Shown: one piece after another, positions 42,884 through 51,100 of the stretch | How positions within the stretch are numbered: the stretch's first letter is position 1 | How the letters are laid out: each line of letters opens with the position of its first letter | Source: Actinomadura luzonensis | GTDB taxonomy: Bacteria > Actinomycetota > Actinomycetes > Streptosporangiales > Streptosporangiaceae | Assembly (NCBI RefSeq): GCF_022664455.2 | Contig: NZ_JAKRKC020000001.1 | Location: forward strand, 3,849,001-3,913,000 | Direction of reading: 5' to 3' | DNA: 64,000 nt | Notes under the pieces: generated by a model | What the model saw: only the letters and a program-made list of their open reading frames with translations | The model's database searches: none | Told to the model about the DNA's origin: nothing | Made by a program: the position numbers and the translations under genes

Positions 42884-42908
42884 GTTTTTCGCTCATGGGG
42901 GCGGGCAT
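42884..42908 (+). promoter_or_regulatory. Possible SigB/SigH-type stress promoter for the gvp-type genes
   Basis: GTTT (42884-42887), 15 bases, then GGGCAT (42903-42908) fits the GNNT-N14-16-GGGNA pattern of actinomycete stress sigma factors. It is 46 bases from the start of the downstream gene, within the only A/T-rich part of the divergent region. Confidence 0.35.
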
Positions 42909-42953
42909 GGAGGGACGGATCCGACCGGGCGCTCTCGCGCAAAGGAGCGGGCC

Positions 42954-43523
42954 ATGAACGATACCGGCAAGTTGGCACTGGCCATCGTCACCGGCTACTA
43001 CCTCGGCCGCCGGCACAAGCTGCGCATGGCCACCGCCATGGCGGCCACCGTGCTCGTCCGCAGGCTGAAGCGGAACGGCGGCGGCACGCTGCTCGGCATG
43101 TCGCCGGAGCTGGACGCGCTGACCGGGCGGCTGCGCGGCGAGCTGCTGGACCTGACCAAGTCCGCCGCGACGGCGGCCGCCGTCAAGCAGATCGAGTCCC
43201 TCACCGAGCGGCTGCAGCAGGCCGGGCAGACGGGCCAGGGCTCGCAGGAGAACCAGACGGACCAGACGGACCAGACGGATGAGACCGATCGGGCCGACGA
43301 GGCGGAGGAGGAGCCCGCGGAGGAGGAGTCCGAGGAGGCCGAAGGGGGCGCCGCCGGCGAGGAGAGCGCCGAGGACGAGGAGGACCGCTCCGCGAAGTCT
43401 CGCATCCCCAAGCCCCGCCTGCCGAAGCCGCACATGCCGAAGGCCGCCGACCGGGTCGCCTGGGCGGCCGCGGCGGGCATCGGCCGGCGCAAGCCGTCCG
43501 ATCGCGACGAGACGAGGGAGTGA
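42954..43523 (+). CDS. Acidic gas-vesicle-cluster protein (GvpY-like)
   Basis: 189 residues from ATG 42954 (AGGAG upstream). Residues 1-35 are hydrophobic to basic (LALAIVTGYYLGRRHKLRM), 45-80 helical, then a Gln/Thr repeat and a strongly acidic stretch (about 105-145) followed by a basic Pro/Lys tail (SRIPKPRLPKPHMPK). The same architecture occurs in accessory proteins of Streptomyces gas-vesicle clusters, sometimes mis-annotated as DNA primase. Identity is inferred from architecture plus the following SRPBCC and GvpF/L genes. Role unknown. Confidence 0.6.
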   Translation: MNDTGKLALAIVTGYYLGRRHKLRMATAMAATVLVRRLKRNGGGTLLGMSPELDALTGRLRGELLDLTKSAATAAAVKQIESLTERLQQAGQTGQGSQENQTDQTDQTDETDRADEAEEEPAEEESEEAEGGAAGEESAEDEEDRSAKSRIPKPRLPKPHMPKAADRVAWAAAAGIGRRKPSDRDETRE

Positions 43524-43528
43524 GCGCG

Positions 43529-44722
43529 ATGAGCGGAGCTCTGAAGGTGGCCGAGAAGGTCGTCCACCAGGGAGAGGAAGCCCTGCGCAAGACGCCCGTC
43601 ATCGGGAAGGCGGTGTCGTCCGGCCCGCTCTCCGGAGCCTTGCAGAAGCTGGGCGTGACCCTCGCCGAGCGGGCGCTGTCGTCGGTGGCCGGCAAGGTCG
43701 AGGGCGTGGCCGGGCGGCTGAACGACTACGGCGCGGGCGAGGGCGCGGGCAACCTGCTCAGCGCCGTCACGGGCAGCGCCAAGAGCGGCGACCCGGGCGG
43801 AGGAGGCGGCTCGATCGGCGGCTCCGCGCTGGCCGGCGCCGCGAAGGGGGCCATCAAGGGTGTCTTCGGCGCGATCTTCCACAAGGGTGGCGGCTCGGGC
43901 GGCAAGACGCTCAAGGTGACCAACATCGTCGAGTCCATCGACATCGGGGCGCCCCGCCGCGTGGTCTACAACCAGTGGACCTGCTTCCGCGACTTCCCGA
44001 CGTTCATGAAGAAGGTCGAGAACGTCGACCAGCAGGCGGACGAGAAGCTGGCCTGGAAGGCGCAGATCTTCTGGTCGCACCGCGCCTGGCGGGCGACGAT
44101 CCTGGAGCAGGTGCCGGACGAGCGCATCATCTGGCGCTCGGAGGGCGACAAGGGGTACGTGGACGGCGCGGTGACCTTCCACGAGGTCACGCCCGACCTG
44201 ACCCGGGTCGTGCTGGTCCTGGAGTACTACCCGAAGGGCCTGTTCGAGCGCACCGGCAACCTGTGGCGCGCCCAGGGGCGGCGGGTCCGGCTGGAGCTCA
44301 AGCACTTCGCCCGGCACGTCATGTCGCACGTGATGCGGCATCCGGACGAGATGGCCGACAACGGCTGGCGCGGCGAGATCCACGACGGCCAGGTGGCCGA
44401 GACCTCCGACGAGGAGTCCGAGGAGCCCCGGGAGGAGGCCCCCGAGGAGCCTGAGGCGGAGTACGAGGAGGAGCCGGAAGAAGAGGAACCGGAGGAAGAG
44501 GAAGAGCCGGAGGAGGAGCCCCGGGACGAGGACGAGGGCGCCGAGGAGGAGGAGCCCGAAGAGGAGGAGGAGCCCGAGGAGGACGGCGAGGGCGAGGAGG
44601 AGCCCGGGGAGCGGACGGCCGCGCGGGCCGGCCGCGGCGGGCGCACCGAGTCGCGCCGCGCCGAGCCCCGGCGCGCGGGCAAGCCCCGGGAGCCGATGCG
44701 GCCGGTCCGCCGCAGGTCCTGA
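43529..44722 (+). CDS. SRPBCC protein with acidic C-terminus (GvpZ-like)
   Basis: About 397 residues. ATG 43529 is preferred (GAGGGAG nine bases upstream); GTG 43520, overlapping the previous stop, is the alternative. The N-terminal 125 residues are Gly/Ala-rich. An SRPBCC helix-grip domain covers about 128-285 (VTNIVESIDIGAPRRVVYNQWTCFRDFPTFMKKVE). The last 110 residues are almost entirely Glu/Asp/Pro, ending in a basic tail. This layout is that of the SRPBCC protein conserved in actinomycete gvp clusters. Confidence 0.7.
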   Translation: MSGALKVAEKVVHQGEEALRKTPVIGKAVSSGPLSGALQKLGVTLAERALSSVAGKVEGVAGRLNDYGAGEGAGNLLSAVTGSAKSGDPGGGGGSIGGSALAGAAKGAIKGVFGAIFHKGGGSGGKTLKVTNIVESIDIGAPRRVVYNQWTCFRDFPTFMKKVENVDQQADEKLAWKAQIFWSHRAWRATILEQVPDERIIWRSEGDKGYVDGAVTFHEVTPDLTRVVLVLEYYPKGLFERTGNLWRAQGRRVRLELKHFARHVMSHVMRHPDEMADNGWRGEIHDGQVAETSDEESEEPREEAPEEPEAEYEEEPEEEEPEEEEEPEEEPRDEDEGAEEEEPEEEEEPEEDGEGEEEPGERTAARAGRGGRTESRRAEPRRAGKPREPMRPVRRRS

Positions 44723-44726
44723 CGCC

Positions 44727-45374
44727 GTGCACGTGTACGGCATCGTCCCGGCCGACGTCGAGGTGGACGAGGAGGCGCGCGGCGTCGGCGAGCCCGGCTC
44801 GGTGCGGGTGATCCGGTACGGCGTCATCGCCGCCCTGGTCGGCAGCACGGACCCGCCGGCCCCGCCCGCCGGCCAGGCCGCCGACCAGGCCGGTGAGCGG
44901 GCCGGTGAGCGGGCCGGTGAGCGGGCCGGGGGCCGGAAGGCGCACGAGGCGCTGCTGAACGCCACCGCGGCCGAGGTGCCGGTGCTGCCGATCCGGTTCG
45001 GCACGGTCGTCCCGGACGCGCGGACCCTCGTGGACCGGCTGCTGGAGCCGCACCACGACGAGTTCGCGCACGCGCTCGGCGAGCTGGAGGGCCGCGCCGA
45101 GTACCTCGTGGAGCTGCGTTACGCCGAGCCGCGGCCGCCGCGCGAGCCGGACGTCCTGGCCCTGGTGGAGGCGGTCGAGCCGGTGTGCGTGCTGATGGCG
45201 CCTGGCCGGCCGTCCGGGGAGCGGGGGCTGGTCCGGCTGGCGGTCCTGGCCGAGACGTGCCGGGAGGGCGAGCTGGAGGGCGTCCTGGAGACGCTGGCCG
45301 GGGAGTGGGCGGGCCGGATCCTGGTCCGGCTGCGGGGGCCGCTGGCGGCCTACGACTTCACGCCAGGGCTCTGA
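44727..45374 (+). CDS. GvpF/GvpL-family gas vesicle protein
   Basis: 215 residues from GTG 44727, four bases past the previous stop. Family hallmarks: VYGIVPAD at the N-terminus, VPVLPIRFGTVV in the middle and a closing GPLAAYDFTPGL. GvpF/L proteins interact with GvpA during vesicle assembly. At 215 residues it is at the short end of the family (usually about 240-270). A 12-base repeat (GERAGERAGERA at the protein level, 44889-44930) interrupts the first domain. No GvpA, GvpG, GvpJ, GvpK, GvpO or GvpS gene is in the window. Confidence 0.85.
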   Translation: MHVYGIVPADVEVDEEARGVGEPGSVRVIRYGVIAALVGSTDPPAPPAGQAADQAGERAGERAGERAGGRKAHEALLNATAAEVPVLPIRFGTVVPDARTLVDRLLEPHHDEFAHALGELEGRAEYLVELRYAEPRPPREPDVLALVEAVEPVCVLMAPGRPSGERGLVRLAVLAETCREGELEGVLETLAGEWAGRILVRLRGPLAAYDFTPGL

Positions 45375-45381
45375 GCGGGCG

Positions 45382-47847
45382 TCAGACGAGCCCGCGCCGG
45401 GCGGTCAGGCGTTTGGCCGCCTCGTTGGCGGCCACGTACAGGCCGGTGATCAGGGCGAGGACGGCGAGCACCGGCCAGGTCAGCGGCACCAGCCCGAGCG
45501 CCGCCGCGACCGGCGTGTACGGCAGCGCCACGGTCAGCGCCGCCACCGCGAGGCTCGACAGCAGCAGCGGGCGTGACGGCCGGCTCCGGTAGAAGGGGCG
45601 GGCGGTGCGCAGCACGAGCATGACGGCCAGCTCCGTGGCGGTGGACTCGACGAACCAGCCGGTGCGGAAGACGTCCGCGCCGGCGCCGAGGCCCAGCCGC
45701 AGCGTCAGGAAGGTCGCGATGTCGAAGGCCGAGCTGAGCACCCCGAACACGATCATGAAGGTGCGGATCCCGGCGAGGTCCCACGAGCGGGGGCGGCGGA
45801 GCTGCTCGGCGTCCACGTCGTCGGTCGCGATGGTGGTGGCCGGGATGTCGGACAGGAAGTTCAGCAGCAGGATCTGGCGCGGCAGCAGCGGCAGGAACGG
45901 CAGGAACGCCGAGGCGGCGGCCATGCTCAGCATGTTGCCGAAGTTGGCGCTGATGGTGACCCGGATGTACTTCAGCGTGTTGGCGAAGGTGCGCCGGCCG
46001 AGACGCAGGCCGTCGGCGAGCACCTTGAGGTCCTTGTCGAGCAGCACGATCGCGGCCGACTGCTTGGCGACGTCCACGGCGGTGTCGACCGAGATGCCGA
46101 CGTCGGCGGCGTGCAGGGCGGGCGCGTCGTTGATGCCGTCCCCGAGGAAGCCGACCGTGGCGCCGGAGGCGCGCAGGGCCCGCACGACGCGCTCCTTGTG
46201 CAGGGGCTCGACCTCGGCGAAGACGTCCGTCTCCGCGACCCGGGCGGCCAGGGCGGCGTCGTCGAGGCGGTCGAGGTCGGCGGCGGTCAGCACCCTCCCG
46301 GTCAGCCCGACCTGGCGGGCGGTGGCGGCGGCGACCAGGCGGTTGTCCCCGGTGATGAGCCGGACGGAGATGCCGAGCCCGGCGAGGTCGCCGACGGCTT
46401 CGGCGGCGCCCGGCCGGACCGGGTCGTGGAAGGCGAGCAGGCCGGTCAGCGTCAGGTCGCGCTCGTCGGCGGCGGTGACGGAGGCGCGGCCGGGCAGCGG
46501 GGCGACGGCCAGGCCGAGCACGCGGTACCCGGCGGCGCTCAGCTCGGTGAAGACGCGGGTGACGTCGTCGCGGACGGCCTCCAGGGGCACGACGCCGGCC
46601 GGGGTCCTGGCGGTGGCGCAGACGGCGAGGACGGCGTCCAGGGCGCCCTTGGTGACGAGCGTGGGCGTGTCGTGCCCGGCGACCAGCACGGACAGGCGTT
46701 TGCGCTGGAAGTCGTAGGGCGCCTCGCCCAGCAGCAGGCCCGGGTCGGGAGGCGGCGCGCCGTCCAGGACGGCCCGGTCGAGCGGGTTGTCGAAGCCGCG
46801 CTGCAGGCCGGCGTTGAGCCGGGCCAGGCGCAGCACCTCGGGGTCGGGCCGGCCGTCGAGCCCGGCGGCGCGGTCCAGGCGGACCGCCCCGGCCGTGAGG
46901 GTGCCGGTCTTGTCGGTGGCGAGGACGGTCATCGCGCCGAAGTCCTCGATGGCGTCCAGCCGTTTGACGATGACCTGTTCCGCCGCCATGCGGCGGGCCC
47001 CGGCCGACAGGCTGACCGCGACGATCGCCGGCAGGAGCTGCGGGGTCAGGCCGACCGCCAGCGCCAGCGAGAACAGCAGCGCCTCGACCACCGGCCGGTC
47101 CAGCACCAGGTTGACCACGAAGATGGCGGTGACCAGCACCGCCATGAACCGCACCAGCATGAGGCCGAACCGGGTCATGCCGCGTTCGAAGCCGGTGACG
47201 ACCTCCCGCCCGGCCAGCTCGGCGGTCACGGCGGCGAACTTGGTGGCCGTCCCGGTGCGGACGACCACGGCCTCGGCCGTGCCGCTGGCGGCGTGGGTGC
47301 CCGCGTACAGCTCGGCCCCCGCCGCCTTCTCCACCGGGAACGACTCCCCCGTCAGCGCGGACTCGTCCACGAGCAGGCTCTGCGAGCGGACGACCGTGCA
47401 GTCGGCCGGGACGATGTCGCCCGCGCGCAGCACCACCGCGTCGCCCGTCACCACCTCCTCGGCCGGGACCGACCGCTCCCGCCCGTCCCTGACCACCTCG
47501 ACCTCGACCCGGACCCGGGCGAGCAGGGCGTCCACGGCGTCGCCCGCCGTGTGCTCCTGCCAGAAGCCGAGCGCGCCGCTCGCCGCGATGATCGCCAGGA
47601 TGATGAGCCCGTCGGTGAGGTCGCCGAGCGCCATCGACAACACGGTGGCGGCGATGAGGATGAGCACGATCGGGCTGGTGAACTGGGCGAGCAGCAGCCG
47701 GGCGCCGCGGTGCCGGCGGACGCCGCCCGCCGCGCTGTTGGGGCCGTCCGCGGCCAGCCGCCGGCGCGCCTCCTCGCCGGTCAGCCCGGTGACGCCGGTC
47801 GGCCCGGTGATCCCGGTCGGCCCGGTGGCGGGGTCGGCGGGGGTCAT
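45382..47847 (-). CDS. mgtA: Mg2+-type P-type ATPase (P3B, MgtA-like)
   Basis: 821 residues. N-terminal cation-ATPase domain (LTGEEARRRLAADGPN), actuator TGES in DESALTGESFPVEK, phosphorylation site DKTGTLT, KGA nucleotide-site motif (VTKGALDAVLAVC), hinge GDGINDAPAL, ten predicted membrane helices. P3B hallmarks: NPLD after the P-domain, SANFGNMLSMA, and DVDAEQLRRPRSWD. It imports Mg2+ at the membrane. ATG 47847 overlaps the carbamoyltransferase-like stop (ATGA). The regulatory leader region of enterobacterial mgtA is absent. A hypoxia-type box lies upstream of the two-gene operon. Confidence 0.9.
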   Translation of the reverse strand: MTPADPATGPTGITGPTGVTGLTGEEARRRLAADGPNSAAGGVRRHRGARLLLAQFTSPIVLILIAATVLSMALGDLTDGLIILAIIAASGALGFWQEHTAGDAVDALLARVRVEVEVVRDGRERSVPAEEVVTGDAVVLRAGDIVPADCTVVRSQSLLVDESALTGESFPVEKAAGAELYAGTHAASGTAEAVVVRTGTATKFAAVTAELAGREVVTGFERGMTRFGLMLVRFMAVLVTAIFVVNLVLDRPVVEALLFSLALAVGLTPQLLPAIVAVSLSAGARRMAAEQVIVKRLDAIEDFGAMTVLATDKTGTLTAGAVRLDRAAGLDGRPDPEVLRLARLNAGLQRGFDNPLDRAVLDGAPPPDPGLLLGEAPYDFQRKRLSVLVAGHDTPTLVTKGALDAVLAVCATARTPAGVVPLEAVRDDVTRVFTELSAAGYRVLGLAVAPLPGRASVTAADERDLTLTGLLAFHDPVRPGAAEAVGDLAGLGISVRLITGDNRLVAAATARQVGLTGRVLTAADLDRLDDAALAARVAETDVFAEVEPLHKERVVRALRASGATVGFLGDGINDAPALHAADVGISVDTAVDVAKQSAAIVLLDKDLKVLADGLRLGRRTFANTLKYIRVTISANFGNMLSMAAASAFLPFLPLLPRQILLLNFLSDIPATTIATDDVDAEQLRRPRSWDLAGIRTFMIVFGVLSSAFDIATFLTLRLGLGAGADVFRTGWFVESTATELAVMLVLRTARPFYRSRPSRPLLLSSLAVAALTVALPYTPVAAALGLVPLTWPVLAVLALITGLYVAANEAAKRLTARRGLV

Positions 47848-48752
47848 CGGGCCGCGGCCAGGCGGTTGGTCAGCAGCGTCTCCAGGACGGCCTGCGCGAC
47901 CGGCAGCCGGTTGGCGGCCTGCGGGAACACCAGCGAGGCGGGCCCGTCGACGACCTCGTCGGCGGCCTCGGCGCCGCGCAGCGCGGGCAGGTGGTGCAGG
48001 AAGACCGGGCGGGGGCCGGCGGCGGCGAGCAGATCGGCGGTGACCCGGTAGGGGGCGAACACGGCGGCCTGCGGCGAGAAGGCCGGCCAGGGGCCGGCGC
48101 AGACGGCGTCGGCCTCCTTGACCGCCTCGTACGGGTCGGGCGTCACGACGGTCCGCCCGCCCCCGGACAGCTCCTCCGCCACCGCCAGCACGGCCGGGTC
48201 CGGCCCGTGCCCGTCCGGGGCGGCGACCGCGACGGTCATGCCGGTGAGCGCGGCGGCCTCGATGAGGCTGTGGGTGACGTTCGTGGCCGGGCCGACGTAG
48301 GCGAGCTTGCGCCCCCGCAGGTCGCCGACGTGCTCGCGGAGCGTCATCAGGTCGGCGAGCGCCTGGAGCGGGTGGTGCCCGTCGGTCAGGGCGTTGATCA
48401 CCGGTACGTGCGCCGCCTGGGCGAACCTGACGACCTCGGCGTCGTCGAAGGTCCGCAGCACCACGACGGCCGCGTACGAGCCGATCACCCGGGCCGTGTC
48501 GCCCAGCCGCTCGCCGCGGCCGAGCCGCAGCTCGGCGGGGCCGACGGTGAGCGGCACCCCGCCCAGCCGGGCGACGGCGGTCTCGATCGCGACGCGGGTG
48601 CGGAGCGAGGGGCGGGCGAAGTACATCAGGACGGTGCGGCCGCGCAGCAGGCCGGGCGCGGCGAGGGGATGCGCCTTGAAGCGGTCGGCGCGGTCGAGCA
48701 GGTAGCCGAGCTCGTGCCGGTCCAGGCCGGCGATGCGCAGCAGGTGCTTCAC
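47844..48752 (-). CDS. Carbamoyltransferase homologue with altered active site
   Basis: 302 residues from GTG 48752 (AGGAG seven bases upstream). It follows ornithine carbamoyltransferase from end to end: HLLRIAGLDRHEL start, HHPLQALADLMTL and a C-terminal DEVVDGPASLVFPQAANRLP. Key motifs differ. The carbamoyl-phosphate loop STRTR is SLRTR, the ornithine loop (normally DVWVSMG) is DAVCAGPWP, and catalytic HCLP is HHLP, so the Cys is lost. It may use another acceptor, or be regulatory. It is the first gene of an operon with the Mg2+ ATPase; no arginine genes are near. Confidence 0.85.
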   Translation of the reverse strand: MKHLLRIAGLDRHELGYLLDRADRFKAHPLAAPGLLRGRTVLMYFARPSLRTRVAIETAVARLGGVPLTVGPAELRLGRGERLGDTARVIGSYAAVVVLRTFDDAEVVRFAQAAHVPVINALTDGHHPLQALADLMTLREHVGDLRGRKLAYVGPATNVTHSLIEAAALTGMTVAVAAPDGHGPDPAVLAVAEELSGGGRTVVTPDPYEAVKEADAVCAGPWPAFSPQAAVFAPYRVTADLLAAAGPRPVFLHHLPALRGAEAADEVVDGPASLVFPQAANRLPVAQAVLETLLTNRLAAAR

Positions 48753-49061
48753 AGGGGCGCTCCTCTCGGCAGGCGACTCGGGCAGAGGGTCGCCACCCAC
48801 CCAGCACAGCAGGGGGATACCCGCCAGTAACGGAGGCTAAGGGAACGAAATGGACGGACTTTCGTCCCTTCCGGGGCGAGCGGGTGAAGAGCCGGGGACG
48901 CGCGTACCAGGCCGGGCACAACCTGCGCGAGAAGCACCGCGCGGCCCCACTCTGGACGCCCGGAGCTGGGCGTCGCTGAATCCTCCAGGGGCGGTCATGC
49001 CCTGGTCAAAGGGCTACCCCCGCCCGAATTGGCACATTTCGTGACAGTAGAGTGACGAATT
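48753..49061. other. 309-bp divergent intergenic region
   Basis: Separates the carbamoyltransferase/ATPase operon from the cucumopine-synthase-like cluster. Besides the inverted repeat at 48839-48870 it contains TAGAGT (49048-49053), a possible -10 that would place a transcript start within a few bases of GTG 49062. No coding signal seen. Confidence 0.5.
48839..48870. promoter_or_regulatory. Inverted repeat containing a DosR/DevR-like box
   Basis: AAGGGAACGAAA and TTTCGTCCCTT form near-perfect arms (one extra base on the left) around nine bases. Within it GGACTTTCGTCCC (48856-48868) matches the core GGGACTTTNGTCCC of the DosR/DevR box except for the first G. It lies about 105 bases upstream of the carbamoyltransferase-like start. 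DosR-regulated P-type ATPases are known in mycobacteria (ctpF). Confidence 0.55.
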
Positions 49062-50009
49062 GTGAACGAGAAGCTCGTGGAAATAGCCTGGCCCGGCCTC
49101 GGGATCACCGTGGCCGCCGAACTCGACCAGCGGAACCCGGCCCTCGCCCAGTGCTTCTGGGACGCGCTGCCGTACCGCAGCCTGCAGGGCCACGCCCTGG
49201 TCGCCGGCCATCACCTGTACCACGTCGCACCGGTCCACTCGCTGCTGCACGCGCCCGCGGAGCACCGCGTGGACCGGCGCACCGTCCCCGACGGGACCCT
49301 GTTCTGCTCGCGACTGCAGCATCTCGGCATCAAGTACGGCGAGCTCACCGAGCCCATGACCGCCACACCGATCGGCCAGGTCCTCCCTGAGCACCTGGAC
49401 GCCCTGATCGAGGCGGGCCGCGAGGTCTGGCGGTCCGTCTACACCACCAAGGAGCCGCTCGTCGCCGAGGTGCGCAGGGCCGGCGAGGCCGGCGTCACCG
49501 CCGACCGGCTGCCCCGGCTCCCCGTCGGCGACCCGCAGGTCAACGCGCTCATCTCGGACGTGCACGCCGAGACCGAGCGCATCTGGCTCACGCCGCCGCA
49601 GGAGCTGGTGGACCTGCACGAGGGCCGCATCGCCTCCCGCGCGGGAAGCTACGAGACGGTCCTGACCACGCTGCTGTTCGTCAACGGCGAGACCCGCCCG
49701 CTCGGCTACAGCTGCTACGGCGGCCTGGTCCGGGCCGCGATCGAGGGCATGCCGATGCCCTGGCTGCGGCAGATGACCCGGCTGCTGGCCCACACCCCGG
49801 CGGAGTTCCTCGGCTACTGCGGCCTGGACACGCTGTGGGGCTTCACCCGGCGGCTCATGGACAACCTCGACCGCCTCAACGACCACGTCGACTTCATGTC
49901 GGCGATGGCCCACATGGCCCTCTACTGCAACACGCTGGGCGGGTGGAACCTCCACCTGTTCCCGTGGCAGGCCGGCGACAGCCTGCGCCGCGTGGAGGCC
50001 CACGCATGA
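49062..50009 (+). CDS. Cucumopine-synthase-like protein (cyclophilin-like plus helical bundle)
   Basis: 315 residues from GTG 49062; almost no ribosome site, so translation may be near-leaderless. Residues about 5-110 look like the cyclophilin-like fold of the DUF3830/cucumopine synthase group (VEIAWPGLGITVAAELDQRN, FWDALPYRSLQGHALVAG). The rest is helical (LPEHLDALIEAGREVWRSVY; MDNLDRLNDHVDFMSAMAHMALYCNTLGGWN). Size equals plant-tumour cucumopine synthase, which condenses histidine with 2-oxoglutarate by a Pictet-Spengler reaction. The family assignment is from memory. Stop overlaps the FAD oxidase start (ATGA). Confidence 0.55.
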   Translation: MNEKLVEIAWPGLGITVAAELDQRNPALAQCFWDALPYRSLQGHALVAGHHLYHVAPVHSLLHAPAEHRVDRRTVPDGTLFCSRLQHLGIKYGELTEPMTATPIGQVLPEHLDALIEAGREVWRSVYTTKEPLVAEVRRAGEAGVTADRLPRLPVGDPQVNALISDVHAETERIWLTPPQELVDLHEGRIASRAGSYETVLTTLLFVNGETRPLGYSCYGGLVRAAIEGMPMPWLRQMTRLLAHTPAEFLGYCGLDTLWGFTRRLMDNLDRLNDHVDFMSAMAHMALYCNTLGGWNLHLFPWQAGDSLRRVEAHA

Positions 50010-51097
50010 GTGACACGCGTGTGGCGGTGATCGGCGGCGGCGTCATCGGCCTGTCGATCGCCTACCATCTCGCGGAGGCCGGGGTCGAGACGACGCTGCT
50101 GGAACGCGGCGCGCTCGGCTCCGGCGCCTCGCGCGCCACCGCCGACGTGGTCCGGTCGTACTTCGCCGGCAACCCCGTCAGCTCGGCGCTGGCCGTGCGC
50201 AGCCTGGAGGCCTACCGGGGCTTCCGGGCGCGCCCGGGGGCCGACCTGCCGATGCGGCAGGTCGGCTACCTGGTCCTGTTCTCCGAGCCCGAGCAGGTCG
50301 CCGCGTTCGAGGCCGACCTGCCCGCGCAGCGGAAGGCCGGCGTGGACGTGCGGCTCATCGACCCGGAGGAGGCCAGGGAGCGCAACCCGCTCATCGGCGA
50401 CCTGCCGCTGCTGGCCGCCGCCTGGTCGCCGCAGGCGTACGTCTCCGACACCACCGCCATCGTCACCGCCTACGCCGAGGCGGCCCGGCGGGCCGGCGCC
50501 ACGCTGCGCACGGACTGCCCGGTCACCAGGATCGACTCGGCGACCGGGCGGGTGTTCACCGAGGACGGCGGCGAGCTGACGGCCGAGGCGGTCATCTGCG
50601 CCGCGGGCGCCTGGTCGCCCGCCCTCGTCCGCAGCGCGGGCGTGGACCTGCCGATGACCGAGCCGATCGAGCAGGAGCTGCTGGTCACCGACCCGCTGCC
50701 GCCCGGCACCCCGGACATCCCGTGCACCCTGCACGCCTCCAGCGGCCTGCTGTCGCGCACCCGCGGCGACCGGCTGCTGGTCGGCAAGGGGTACCCGGGG
50801 CCGGACCGGGAGGCGTGGCGGCGCGAGGTGGCCGAGCAGTTCGCGGTGACGTACCCGGGGCTGGCGGAGCTGGCCCTGCACCCGGCCGTCACGGGCCTGC
50901 GCGACGCCAGCCCGGACAAGTGCGCCTTCATCGGCCACCGGCCGGGGCCGCCGGCGTTCCTGTACGCCACCGGCTTCTCCGGCCACGGCCTGTGCAACGC
51001 CCCGGCGGCCGGCGAACTCGTCCGCGACCTCTACCTCGACCAGGACCCCGGCATCGACGTGACCGCGTTCGCGGTCGGCAGACAACGAACGGGATGA
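50006..51097 (+). CDS. FAD-dependent amine oxidase (DAO/glycine-sarcosine oxidase type)
   Basis: 363 residues. Dinucleotide motif VIGGGVIGLSIAYHLAEAG at residues 8-26, GSGASRATADVVRS flavin-contact segment, and the C-terminal YATGFSGHGLCNAPAAGELV loop of the DAO family. It would oxidise a secondary or primary amine, releasing H2O2 or passing electrons on. ATG 50006 overlaps the stop of the cucumopine-synthase-like gene, and the P450 follows after three bases. The likely substrate is the cyclic amino acid made by the first enzyme (inference). Confidence 0.85.
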   Translation: MSDTRVAVIGGGVIGLSIAYHLAEAGVETTLLERGALGSGASRATADVVRSYFAGNPVSSALAVRSLEAYRGFRARPGADLPMRQVGYLVLFSEPEQVAAFEADLPAQRKAGVDVRLIDPEEARERNPLIGDLPLLAAAWSPQAYVSDTTAIVTAYAEAARRAGATLRTDCPVTRIDSATGRVFTEDGGELTAEAVICAAGAWSPALVRSAGVDLPMTEPIEQELLVTDPLPPGTPDIPCTLHASSGLLSRTRGDRLLVGKGYPGPDREAWRREVAEQFAVTYPGLAELALHPAVTGLRDASPDKCAFIGHRPGPPAFLYATGFSGHGLCNAPAAGELVRDLYLDQDPGIDVTAFAVGRQRTG

Positions 51098-51100
51098 CCC

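Noticed and set aside
41488..48843. Missing GvpA/GvpJ small gene
   Set aside because: I looked for the short hydrophobic GvpA-like sequence in the frames around the gvp-type genes and found none.
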